Assembly: GCF_030253575.1 (NCBI RefSeq)
Contig: NC_080563.1
Location: 36,317,001-36,381,000 of the forward strand
Direction: 5' to 3'
DNA from: Rhododendron vialii
Lineage: Eukaryota; Streptophyta; Magnoliopsida; Ericales; Ericaceae
Length of the DNA: 64,000 nt
This document shows positions 1-10,448 of the stretch, piece by piece; positions within the stretch are counted from its first letter, which is position 1; every line of letters starts with the position of its first letter. The notes below the pieces were generated by a model. That model had not been told where the DNA came from. It worked only from the letters and a program-made list of their open reading frames with translations, and did not search any database. Both the position numbers and the translations under genes were made by a program.

Positions 1-3000
1 ATGTTAAACTGCATTATGCAAGAAAATTGTAAGTCACTCAATGACAAGTATATTGACCAAAGACACCAAGTTTGAGAACATAACAGGCTGATGGCTCTAA
101 CTGGAAGTTATTCCTAAGCAAACCTTAAAAAAGTAAATAAACCTAAGACCATCATTTCCATGAAACTATATCCAATATCTTAGTCCCTGGACAATACAAC
201 CAATATACAAACCGTTCATAAAGATGACGAACAATTGAAACTCAAATTTAGTGTACAAATAAAACTTTATAAGCTTGTTGTTGCAGCCTTCTCAATTAGC
301 TTAATGTACCATTCATAATGACCAATGACCATGGACAGACGAATAGGAAAAAGCATCAAATCTAATATGGAGCACCCCAACTGTGTCACATGACTACGGT
401 GAGGGTTAATCTAAGTCTTATTTTTACACATTTTGCATATTAGATGTTGTTGGACAATTTTTTTGTTTTTTCAAGATCTAACAGTCAAGGGTTCCAAGCT
501 GAAACCACCACCAACTAAACCTTTTGCATAAATAATTTTTTTAGTTTTGCCTGGTGTGATCTATTAAACTGTGCATTCCAGACCAGCTAGAAATTGGCGA
601 CAACATTATATCTATTCATGTGTATAATAAAAATAGATGCAAGAGATGTTTTACCAGATAGAAATTAGCCACATCATTATACTATTTATGTGTATATTAA
701 AAATAGATGCAAGTGACATTGTACCATTACACACCCACCAAGTCACGGCGCAAGCGGGATAATTTGTTGCATATGATGCTACTTTTACTTTCATGAAACA
801 TAATACATTCTCGTAACTTAAATTATCACGAAGTTTAAATTGGTCGTCATACCTTTAAATAACATGCAAAATCAATTGTATTAACATGTCTAAAATTAAA
901 GTAAATGAAGGGGAGTCAGCACGATGCACGTGATCTGAAACGACGTCCTATAATATCCTCTGCAAAAAAGTAGAAAAGGACAGAGTTACACAGAAGGAAA
1001 AAAATGATAAATTGAAGGAATTTGTTAACCTATTATTGGTAGAGAGAAAACAAAAAGAAAATAACGTATGATATGGGTTTTCACATTTTCCCTTTGGTTG
1101 CTCTTGATCGATATGATGATTTCTCTTGCAAAAAGAAAATATCAGAAGGAAGTATAAAAGAAAATCCAACCAATCGAATCTATCTACAAAACAAATGTCA
1201 AAATAAAACATAGAAATGAAACCAAGAATCAAACTAGTCACATTAATATATAGTTTTTCAAAGATTCAATCTCATCAGAAAGTTGAACCACTCCTGCATA
1301 ATACGAAAATTCAAAGAAAAGAAACAAAATTCAAGAGATTGAGAATCAGTGTATCAAACCTGCCTATACATTTTCGGGGGGAAAATAGGAGAAACCATCA
1401 TCGAAGAGAGAGCAATAGCTGGGGCGGCCAAAAAAAAAAAAAAAGAATGTCTTCCGAGAGGTAATATACAGGAAAAAATAATATATATGGAAAGTGTTTC
1501 CTTCAATTTTAAATTTTGAAACGGAAGTCGGCAATTTCCCAAAATCAATTGTTACGTAGATGGCAAATCTTGCTCAAATTATATATGGGAAGTGTTTTAT
1601 TTATTTTTCCTACTCAACTGAGAGTTCCTTTTGAACGAAGATTACCATATATATCTTTGTCCAAACAATGTAAGTTATTTACTAAATTGCCATTGGTTTG
1701 TATGTGAAAGGTGGAGAAATTTGGACCTTTGGATTTGTTTGTATGAGTAGATAAAATTTGTGTTAGAGAGAAATCTGAACCATTGAGAAGAAATATTCCT
1801 AAAGATACCCGTCCTGTTTTATAATACTGTTTTATAATATAGATAATGTCATTTGGTCGTCTTTGCACTAGTTTTGTAAGATATGCTCCATGGGCCTAAA
1901 CTGTGATAAGATAATATTACACGTACCCTGAGTATTGTACATTTAGCACTTATGGAATTATATTTATTCGATGAATTTTAAATCCCGAATCAAAATAAAC
2001 TTGAAGCGAACATCGGATAATTAGTCTTAGATGCATTATCAAATCCGGAACAAGTCTGTGCATAATGGTTTCTGTGCCTAATTACAGATCCGTCCTGAGC
2101 TCAATTAATTGATCTGACCCGTTCATTTTGTTTCTCTTGTTCAATAGGTTATCTTTTTTAAAATTTAAAGTTTGATTAGATATTGGTAGTATATGATCAA
2201 AACATATTTGTCTTGGAACAAAAAGCTGGTAAAATAATTTTAAATTAGATTTACAATAAACAACTTCGATCACTAAGCTACAAATGTCTAATCAAACTGA
2301 AATTTTTCATGGTTCATCTACTCAATCAGATGAAGAAATTCGAGAAATCGAATAGTTCAAATCAAATAACAAAACTCAAGATGGGCCTAGATAATATACT
2401 CTCTCATTCCCACAATGTTGGTCCCTCTCGAGCATTCCAACTTTCTAAGGCCCCGTTCCACTTATTAAAATATGTATTTTTTTGAATTAAAGGTGATGCA
2501 TTGTGAAGAAATGACCTGTCTCATCAAGAAAAAATAAGTACTCAAAAAAAAAAAACCTTAGCAGAACAGAGTCTGAAGGAACAAGCATTAAATGCGTGTC
2601 TCCCTTGAAAAGGACTTTTGATTTTCAATACTAGTCCTTGAATCCCACTAACTAAATTATTTTTAATTTCATATAAAGGGAAAATTTTGGAAATATATAC
2701 TTTTACAGTTGACTTTTCAAAATGAACTAATATTTTGAAATATCCCAAAATGGTATGGAGGACCAACTTTGTAAAACGGAGGAGTAAAGCCGCAGCAAAA
2801 ACATAGGTCCCTCACCTGTCTATCTTATTTCCAATCAAGCAAATGGGCTTTTTCTTGTTCAAAATACAAGAAGCAAATGGGCTTTTTTTAGTGTGGTGGG
2901 CTTCAGAAACTATTCCCCATTGTGTTACATGTTTGTTTGTTTTTCGGCTACGGAGGTTTGGGCCTCTGGCATTGAACAAGAGTTTTGTCTCTGATTTTGT

Positions 3001-3575
3001 CGGTCTGAGATTAAATAGTACTGTAGAATCCAATCAGACACTTATTGATATCAGTCAATTTTACTTATTCTAAGGATATTTTACCCAACAAAACTTGCAA
3101 GAGGTGTTTATGGTCAAAATTAGACCGTGACAAATTTTCTTTAATTTGATTCGTAAAAGAATCATCGGAAAAGTATCCTAGTTTTGTAGCAATCATTAGT
3201 TGCCCCCGGAATTCCTGTTTAAATCCGTCTTCAATCAACTTTCAAATGCAACACAATATAATCACAACATGGATTCACATATCAACTTTTGCTACGTACA
3301 ATCACAAAAACTTCATATGCGTACATGCAAGTATGTGTAAAATGTGTGTAGTTCTAGACTTTTTTGCCCGAAATTTATAAAATTAATGGAAAAGAGGGAG
3401 GAAACACGATGACATGGCAAAGGATGATCATATGGCAAAAAAACGATTCAAATGATGGTGTTGGGTGGACGAAAAGGGTCCGTTGCCAGGAGAGCACCAA
3501 CCTAGAACGTAATTGTTAGTCAAATATGTAGGTCTGCCTGTGGGATAATTATGGCATAAGAAACCAATCTTATTA
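1..3575. other. Intergenic DNA, no gene recognised
   Basis: AT-rich sequence. Every reading frame here is short and none resembles a known protein. It holds a 71-bp tandem duplication (582-722), a poly-A run near 1431-1444, and near 2449-2560 a stretch resembling 10837-10945 (both begin around CCGTTCCACT and end near AAAATAAGTACT), probably two copies of one MITE family. I see no promoter or exon structure that I can support. Confidence 0.6.
582..722. repeat. 71-bp direct tandem duplication
   Basis: Two adjacent diverged copies, 582-652 and 653-722. Both begin ACCAG.TAGAAATT and both carry AAAAATAGATGCAAG near the end. It lies in non-coding DNA. Confidence 0.75.
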
Positions 3576-3789
3576 CTCCATCTGTTCCATAATATTTGTC
3601 CAGTCTGTAAAATGAGGACGTAAAAATAATATAATTTTTGGGAGAAAAATTTAAATTTTTTTCAACAATTTACTAAATATCGATGAGTTCTTTTGATTTA
3701 TGAAAAAAATTAAATATTTTTGCAAAAAAATGCATTAATTTTTTAGTTCTCGTTTTGCGGACCGCACAAATATTTTGGGACGGAGATAG
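3576..3789. mobile_element. Stowaway-like MITE (Tc1/mariner type)
   Basis: The left end CTCCATCTGTTCC and right end GGGACGGAGATAG form imperfect terminal inverted repeats, and the subterminal AATATTTGT pairs with ACAAATATT. A TA dinucleotide flanks each side (3574-3575, 3790-3791), as expected for Stowaway target duplication. There is no coding capacity; it would need a mariner transposase in trans. Confidence 0.75.
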
Positions 3790-3800
3790 TACGTAATAAA

Positions 3801-4360
3801 TGTGACAGTTTCTAAAGAAGAACGATTTCGAAGACCATCTCCTTATCATCCTCACACGTAGCATTCATGTACCTCAATCATATCAATTAGACACAGTTTT
3901 ATTTTTTGGATAACGAGATATCCTGGTTAGTTTGCGTGCACTTCAACTAAATTCGGAGCCCTAAACGTAATGACCGAGTATAACTCTCAGTGGTCCCAAG
4001 GTTTGGGATCGTTGGCCTTCATAAGATTCAAACATGCGACGTCATAGTTAATGAATGTGACAGTCTCTAAGAACACAAATTTAGAATCATTTCGAAGACC
4101 ATTGATCTCCTTATCATCCTCACAGGGTTTTTTTTTTTTTTTTGAACGGCAATATCATCCTCACAGGTAGCATTCATGAACCTCAATCATATCAATTAGA
4201 CAGTGATTTTTTTGGATAACGATACGTTCGGATCAATTTGCTTGCACCTCGACTAAATTTAGGGTCCTGAAGGTAACGACCGGACATAACCTCCAAGTGA
4301 CTCTAAGATTTGGGATAAATATTGGCTTTTGTGAAATTCGAACATGCAATCTCATGATCA
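3801..4360. repeat. Direct tandem duplication of about 255-300 bp
   Basis: Copy 1 (3801-4055) and copy 2 (4056-about 4360) both begin TGTGACAGT.TCTAA and share a segment around CATCCTCAC.GGTAGCATTCATG and a later segment around TTGGGAT. The copies have diverged by substitutions and small indels; copy 2 also has a poly-T insertion near 4126-4143. No coding potential. Confidence 0.7.
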
Positions 4361-4409
4361 AATATTTATTACTTTCATATGCTCACTTTGCCAACCCCTA
4401 TATCCTTAC

Positions 4410-4553
4410 TTGCCCTCTTAAAAAAGAGGTTCTAAGTTTCATAGAGGTTCTTAGTTCTCACAGAGGTCCTTACTAGCCCTCTTAAGGATAGAGGTTCTTA
4501 GTTCTCACAGAGGTCCTTACTAGCCCTCTTAAGGAAGAGGTCCTTAGTTGCAT
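4410..4553. repeat. Short tandem repeat with 47-bp unit, about three copies
   Basis: The phrases CCTTACTAGCCCTCTTAAGG and AGAGGTTCTTAGTTCTCAC recur at a 47-bp spacing (units near 4461 and 4508, with a diverged first unit near 4410). CCTCTTAAGGA.AGAGG is itself a partial palindrome. Confidence 0.75.
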
Positions 4554-4836
4554 GTAACTACTAACAACTACCTTCTTATCGTCCGTTTAAGAAAAAAAAA
4601 CCCACTATACATGTATGTATACTTTCTTTTTTTTGGTTAAGCGGAAAATCATGTATGTATACTTTCGAAAAACATAAGACGCACGCAATTGCAGTCAAAT
4701 TTTGTTTTTATTCTTTGTACTTGGGGGCCACTTAATTTCTATAGACTTTTTTTATGTGTTACCGTCCAAACTTGAACTTTGAATTTAAAACTGAGTTTGT
4801 GGGAGCAGGTAGAAAGCAGAAAGACGGCCCAAAGCG

Positions 4837-5244
4837 GGACTCAGGGGGGCTGCTGCCCCTTCAAGGGACAGCAGCGTGCTGTCCCGGCCCAGGGGGCCCC
4901 GCTCCGGTCTTAGTCCGACGATCGAAAACGTTCACTTCGTAGAGCTCGTCGAATTGAATAAGTATGCAAAAAATCAGTTCGATCGGATATCTTTAAGTGC
5001 CTGACATATAACTTGCCAATAATGGATTCTAATAGATTTGATCCAGTGTTTCGGATCCATTCTTTTCAAGACAAAAAGGTTCCGATCAGGCACTTAAAGA
5101 TATCCGATCAAACTGATTTTTTTGTACAATTGTTCAACTCAACGAGCTCTACGAAGTGAACGTTTCTGATCGTCAAACCAAGCCCGGAGCGGGACTCCCT
5201 GGGCCGGGATAGCATGCTGCTGTCCCTTCAGCCCCCCTGAGTCC
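4837..5244. mobile_element. Foldback MITE with 9-bp target duplication (MULE-like)
   Basis: A 408-bp non-coding element made almost wholly of two inverted arms of about 190 bp. It begins GGACTCAGGGGGGCTG and ends with the exact complement CAGCCCCCCTGAGTCC. It is flanked by the 9-bp direct repeat CCCAAAGCG (4828-4836 and 5245-5253); a 9-bp duplication is typical of Mutator-like elements. The outer arms are GC-rich and the inner ones AT-rich. A short frame at 4754-4942 running through it is not a gene. Confidence 0.8.
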
Positions 5245-5350
5245 CCCAAAGCGGGTAGCGCCCATAATAACTAGAGATTAGTCAGTGCACTTTAGCTAAT
5301 TGTTTGTTTGCCCGAAGAATAAACCCAAGGGATAACATGCATGTGATATA

Positions 5351-5586
5351 CTCCCACCATCCGGATTTAATAGTCTTTTTTTAGAGTTCAGATTATTTTT
5401 CAATCGATTATATCTTTTAATTTATAATGTTTTACGTGATTTCAAAAACATTGTACTGTAGAACTAATCAAGATCTATCAAACAAGATTCATATTCGAAA
5501 TGAAATTCATTACAGATTCAAAGATATAATCCGTTTTTTAGTCGGTTAGAATAGAACTAGGGACAATTTAATCCAGACAGAGGGGG
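5351..5586. mobile_element. Stowaway-like MITE
   Basis: The left end CTCCCACCATCCGGATTTAA pairs with the right TTTAATCCAGACAGAGGGGG. TA lies outside both ends (5349-5350, 5587-5588). It is 236 bp and non-coding. A second Stowaway-like relic with similar internal sequence is visible at about 6545-6757. Confidence 0.75.
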
Positions 5587-6790
5587 TAGAATCCTTGGAA
5601 TATCAACAAGGCCGACCTAAGGGATTTGGACGTCCAAGATTAAATGGGGGGTGGTGCCACATGTATTTTTACAATTAAACAATGATAGAAATATTTCTTT
5701 ATATTAGTACTACTTTAGACTTTATAATCATGTTAATTGCCTTGTCTTCAACGGCCAAAGTGGTTGGCTTGAATATTCTACTTGACTTGGTTTCGAAACA
5801 TTTCAAAAGAAAAAGCTTTCCAGAAGATTCGAACTCGAACACTCTACGTGGACTAAAATTCCCAAGCAGCTAGTACCGTGGCTAGCTATATCGCATCACA
5901 TGGAGGCTATAGTAAGATGTGTCCGTAAATTATTTGCCTACGACTTAATTAACAATACTGGATAAGAAAGAAAAAAAAATCACAACTGTACTTGTGCTAC
6001 TTTTTTTGCAATTTAATTGATGAAATAATTAAATTTAGGGCTTAAGAAGCCATCACACTGGGCTGCAGGCTTCTCTCTTTTGAGATTCATCAATTTCATA
6101 TCACTTGTTCCGCGTCTTCTTAAAAAATAAGTACTTATTTGTAATTTTTAAGCTTAAAAATAATGGAATACTTACTAAAATAATTTTTTGTGCAATATGG
6201 ATCTTGTTTGATAAATCTTGATGAGATTTTTTGAATAATGGAAAAAAAATCGTAAAAGAAAAATGGTGAAATATGGATCTTGTTTTCGATTAGTTCTATT
6301 ATTCAAAGTTTTCAAACTTATGAAAAATATTATAAATTGAAAATGAAAGATATATGTAATGAAAAATGACACAATTTCAAAAATTATCATCATTTTTGGA
6401 ATAGAGGGAGTAGATCTCAATTAGTTCTATTAGATAGTTTTGAAATTTATAAACAACGATATAAATTGAAAGATATAATAAATTTAAAAACAATATGAAA
6501 AGTACAACTGGACACCTAATTAAGGACGGATGAGTGACCTTTTAGGGACTCCGTGTCATTTTAAAATGCTTATATTTTTTGATTTATAAAATTTTATGTA
6601 ATTTTGAAAACTTTGTGTAATAGAACTAATTAAAATCTATCAAATAAGATCCGGCCATATTGTATATTTTTTAACACTCATATTGAAAGATATAAGTAAT
6701 TGAAAATAACACGCTTTCTCAGAAAGGTTACTCATTTTAGAACGGAAGGAATAGTAAATATCGATGAGAGGTGAATATCATCAAAAATAA
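5587..6790. other. Intergenic DNA with degraded MITE remnants
   Basis: No gene seen. Around 6394-6412 (GGAATAGAGGGAGTAG) and 6735-6755 (GAACGGAAGGAATAGTA) are right-end-like Stowaway sequences; the matching left end of the second is near 6547 (ACTCCGTGTC). The two share internal text about liking for T/A-rich ATATAAATTGAAAG, so they look like decayed family members. Confidence 0.5.
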
Positions 6791-6974
6791 TTCTCTCTCT
6801 CTCTCTCTCCCTCTCGCCCTCTCAAAACAAGCACAGAAAAACGATGATGACGTGCTGCAATCATTTTAGGCATGTGCGTATACACAAAGTACTCCATAGC
6901 AACCGCGCCAATGATGACCATATCCAAAATGAGTTATTGAAGTCCTAGACTGTTAGATAGAGAGTTTTTACTTT

Positions 6975-7007
<33 letters not shown>

Positions 7008-7014
7008 TTCTTTC
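6791..7014. repeat. CT microsatellites upstream of the TED7-like gene
   Basis: Two (CT)n-rich tracts, 6791-6822 and 6972-7014, lie about 240-460 bp upstream of the start codon at 7254. Pyrimidine tracts near plant promoters and 5' leaders are common and may affect expression; here this is only positional inference. Confidence 0.85.
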
Positions 7015-7130
7015 TGGACTAGTATTTCTCTTTTGAGGTTTGGGGAAGATGGAAAAGTCATTTTTAGGTACCCAAGCTTCAATGGAGTACCATATATGTT
7101 GAATATGTAAGGCTTTGGGTGTGGGTGTGT

Positions 7131-7140
7131 GTATATATAT
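7131..7140 (+). promoter_or_regulatory. Probable TATA box of the TED7-like gene
   Basis: TATATATAT lies about 115 bp upstream of the preferred start codon (7254), which leaves room for a short 5' leader. The two ATGs at 7119 and 7227 are in frame but lie before or just after this box. Confidence 0.55.
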
Positions 7141-7253
7141 GGTCTGCTCCCCCATTGCCATTTTCTGCATCCCTAATCCACCAAGTCCAGAAAAAGATTA
7201 ATTTTGAGACGATAGTTCACAAAAATATGCCGCTTCTGAAAAACATTGATCAC

Positions 7254-8471
7254 ATGGCCTACCCATACCATTCTCCTCCACCGCCATCACCACCGTCGAT
7301 CGCCTACCCATACTACTCACCTCCACCACCGCCACCCGACCTACCCCCACCCCCGCCACCAGCATGTAAATATGCCACAACACAACCACCCCCGCCTCCA
7401 CAAGCACCTCACAAGTTGTACACAACACCACCACCACCATCGTCACCACCACCTCCACAGGCACCTTACAAGTCGTACATAGCACCGCCACCAAAACCAC
7501 AATCACCACCACCAAAACCACAATCGTCACCACCACCTCCACAGGCACCTTACAAGTCGTACACAGCACCACCACCAAAACCACAATCACCACCTTTATG
7601 TCAATGCGTTCAGCCCCCTCCAGTTAATACTCCCCCAACACCCAGTGAAGCACCAAAAATGGCACCAACAATATCCCCAACTCCACAACCTACTGCTCCG
7701 CCACCTCAGTCTCCTACTCCACCACCACAATCTTCTACTCTGCCACCAGGCACGCCCCCGTACTCTCATACTCCATCACCAGGAATGTTGCCACAAAACC
7801 CTACTCGACCACCGGTCATGCCACCCCAGTCCCCCACTCCACCCTCAGTCATGCCGCCGCAGTCCCCTAGTATAACTCCCGCTAAGCCACCCCAGCCCTC
7901 TACTCCACCGCCTGTCCTAACACCGCGCACTAGTCCTCCACTACCATCTCACAATCTACCACCAATTCAATGGCCACCTCTAACTCCAACCCCGTTTGCC
8001 GCTCCACCTCTTCACTATTCAATCCCACCACCAACGTCAGTAGTTGTGACGCCGCCACCACCTTCGGGCGGCGGTGACCACACCACTGTCATCGTAGTGT
8101 GCGCCTCGCTGGGCGGCACCTTTTTCCTTGCATTTCTTGTTCTCGGTCTATTCTGCTTAGCCAGAAAGAAGAAGAAGCCAGTCATGGTTCCGGCTGCCCC
8201 TTGTGTCGAGGAAGGAGAAGCTGGTTACGCTGTTGAAGCTGTGAGTGCAGAAGTAGAAATTCATGAAGCTGGCGGGACATATGGAGAAGCTGGTTACGCT
8301 GTTGAAGCTGTGAGTGCAGAAGTAGAAATTCATGAAGCTGGCGGGACATATGGCGGTGGCGGCGACAGTGGTGGAAGTATTGCCGGAGGCACGTATCAAC
8401 CCCGTCCTCCTTATCAACCGCAAGCTCCCGAACCTCCTACCCATGCTCCAAGCTCTTATCAACAAAGCTAA
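7254..8471 (+). CDS. TED7: TED7-like proline-rich single-pass membrane protein
   Basis: A 405-aa protein from ATG 7254, which is preferred because the proline-rich pattern starts there (MAYPYHSPPPPSPPS). In-frame ATGs at 7119 and 7227 add a stretch unlike the family. Residues 1 to about 270 are extensin-like Pro-rich (SPPPP, PPPKPQSPP, AP.KSY repeats). A hydrophobic span of about 27 residues at about 277-303 (VIVVCASLGG...LFCLA) is followed by RKKKK, giving an outside Pro-rich and inside C-terminal tail topology. The tail has a 23-residue exact tandem duplication and a GGGG/Pro-rich end. TRACHEARY ELEMENT DIFFERENTIATION-RELATED 6/7 proteins have this layout (Pro-rich, TVIVV..SLGG membrane span, basic stop, short tail) and are known to associate with secondary-wall cellulose synthase in vessels. 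Assignment rests on layout and the membrane motif; other extensin-like membrane proteins, or a PERK that lost its kinase, are less likely. Single exon. Confidence 0.75.
   Translation: MAYPYHSPPPPSPPSIAYPYYSPPPPPPDLPPPPPPACKYATTQPPPPPQAPHKLYTTPPPPSSPPPPQAPYKSYIAPPPKPQSPPPKPQSSPPPPQAPYKSYTAPPPKPQSPPLCQCVQPPPVNTPPTPSEAPKMAPTISPTPQPTAPPPQSPTPPPQSSTLPPGTPPYSHTPSPGMLPQNPTRPPVMPPQSPTPPSVMPPQSPSITPAKPPQPSTPPPVLTPRTSPPLPSHNLPPIQWPPLTPTPFAAPPLHYSIPPPTSVVVTPPPPSGGGDHTTVIVVCASLGGTFFLAFLVLGLFCLARKKKKPVMVPAAPCVEEGEAGYAVEAVSAEVEIHEAGGTYGEAGYAVEAVSAEVEIHEAGGTYGGGGDSGGSIAGGTYQPRPPYQPQAPEPPTHAPSSYQQS
8214..8351 (+). repeat. 69-bp perfect in-frame tandem duplication in the TED7-like gene
   Basis: Copies 8214-8282 and 8283-8351 read identically as far as I can see. 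Each encodes the 23 residues GEAGYAVEAVS...GGTY in the cytosolic tail. The frame is kept. Perfect identity points to a recent duplication. Confidence 0.9.
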
Positions 8472-9528
8472 GAGTCAGCCTAAGACTATGCCATTCTTCA
8501 ACATTCAAAGCAAGCAAGTTTCACTAAAGAAAAAAAACGTGTTGTAATAGGATTTTTTCCACCGGTTTATGTCGCTGCCGTACATTCGAAGATGTGATTC
8601 GCGGCGGTTTATCCTCAAATTGTGTTTTTATTTCGTCAGGGTTTTAACATAGCTAGGGATTTATTGTTTGTATTCGTTTCGTCAGGTTTGTGCCGTATTG
8701 ATTTTATTGTTTGTGGTTTGTTTGTACTGTAGTTTGTATTCGTTTGTACTATGTGTTACCCAAATGTTTCAATCGGGAATCCAAAATACGAATTCTATTA
8801 CATTTACATATGAACAGAATTACAACATAATGAAATTACAAAAAATTGAAATGCAAACCGAAATACAGAATGGATTCATGAACCGAAATCCGTGTTTCAC
8901 ACGATGTCCTTAAAACAGATTCACCGCCTACCGGAGGGTGTTGAGGTTACTCGGCATCTGTCTCTCATGATTGATCCGGCTCAAACCACAAACGTCAGAA
9001 CACCACCAAAGAACGTCTTGGCGAACTAACTCAGCGTCTGTCTCTCTCTCACACTATATCAGAATGCTAGTGAACTCTTGCGTGAATTGGTGCAGAATTG
9101 TGTAAAGAGCTGGTCCTTTTATCGGCAGCAAAAGACGCTTGTGATGATGCATCCACTTGACTACGGAATTGAATGGCAGCAATGAAGAAGGGAAAAAACT
9201 CCCACAATGGATAGGTTGAGTAACCCCCATATTGAAGAGGGGAAAAACTCCCATGATGAATATGGGAAAGTTATTGGCTTGGGCATGCCAAATAACCCCC
9301 CAGACCATTCACATTGCCAACACTATGTAATGATCAAAGTAGGTAGTGCGAATGCCATTGTTTTTATTTGATGATGTACTACCAAAGTACGTAGGTAGTG
9401 TATTCTTTGAATTGATTTGAATTTGTAACATTTTTTTGCGTAAACTATCACAACATCAATCAATCTTGAATTCACAGTTTCGTATAGAAATTCATAACAT
9501 TTAGACGTAAGTTCATTAACATTGACTT
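8472..9528. other. 3' flank of the TED7-like gene and possible LTR remnant
   Basis: 8472 to about 8760 is TG/TTTGT-rich and may hold the 3' UTR. At about 8930-9320 the minus strand reads as a possible LTR fragment: a GGGGGGTTATTTGGC block, then an ATAAAAGG box near 9116-9123. I cannot find matching ends or a target duplication, so this is only suggestive. Confidence 0.35.
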
Positions 9529-10448
9529 CAGTGCCGGCCCCAACATTTGGGTTGCCCAAGCCCGACCTTCCGTTTGGTTGCCCACTCGAAAATTCTAATT
9601 GCAAGGAAGATTTGCAGGGAACTATACAAGGAAAAATGTATTTGGGCTCATTCCGGGTCTCACAAAAATCTAGAAAAATATCCAAATTTTTTTGAATATT
9701 ATTTTATGGGGCCCTACAAAAAATCGGCTCCAAGGGATATCGATCGGTAAGTATTACTTTTGGATTCGTTGGGGCGAAACTGCTCAATTCGCCCATATGA
9801 ATTCAAAAGTAACATTTACTGATGTCCGTTGGAGCTGATTTTTTACAGGGCCCCATAAAATAATATTAAAAAATTTATGGATATTTTTCTAGATTTTTGT
9901 GGGACCTAAAATGGGCCCAAACGAGTTTTTTCTTGTGTGGTTGTCTGCAAATCTTTATTGCGAATAACAGGGCTCGTTACCCACTAGTGTTAAGTATAAA
10001 AAAAATACATACAAGTAACAAAAAAAAGGACAAAAACAAGATTATATTGTCCATTTAGCTTGAATTACATCATCCGTCCCTTCTTGCTTTGGCTATAGTG
10101 TCCCTTTCCTTTTTTTCTTCTTATCTGATAGCCCTCCTAATTTTCTCTCTTAATAATTTATCCTCCTAATTTTTTTTATCTGTTATTTACCCTATGTATG
10201 TAAAAACCTCTCTTTTACCCTCCTAATTTTCTCAAGTATCATAATTTTTTAAAGTAGGTGGAAACCATACATATTTACTTTTTTTTTAAAAATTTGTACA
10301 AAATTTTTTGGATGATGCCCATAAATTTTTTTTTTTTTGGATTTCTAATTTTTTTTTTATACATACAAATTTTTTTTTTTTTTGTTGCTCCGTGCCGCGG
10401 GTTGCCCGAGCCGGCCGGCTTGCGGGGCTTAGCCCCTGGCCGGCCCTG
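9529..10448. mobile_element. Non-autonomous hAT-type element with 8-bp target duplication
   Basis: A 920-bp element starting CAGTGCCGGCC and ending GGCCGGCCCTG, flanked by the exact 8-bp direct repeat ATTGACTT (9521-9528 and 10449-10456). Short CAG..GCCGGCC termini with an 8-bp duplication are typical of hAT. No transposase frame is present. It contains an internal foldback (about 9597-9965), several poly-T runs (10279-10384) and a GC-rich right end. A start-like sequence of the same family (CAGTGTCGGCTCCGACATTT) occurs at 32599. Confidence 0.8.
9597..9965. repeat. Long inverted repeat inside the hAT element
   Basis: The left arm (about 9597-9770) and right arm (about 9790-9965) are imperfect reverse complements; for example TATGGGGCCCT near 9706 pairs with AGGGCCCCATA near 9848. 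The transcript would fold into a long hairpin, a possible source of small RNAs (inference). Confidence 0.75.

Noticed and set aside
4754..4942. Short frame ending in a GC-rich Pro/Gly stretch
   Set aside because: Lies in one arm of the foldback element at 4837-5244.
7198..7593. 131-codon minus-strand frame with a hydrophobic look (VVVLVVV)
   Set aside because: It is the complement of CCACCA proline codons of the TED7-like gene and not an independent membrane protein.
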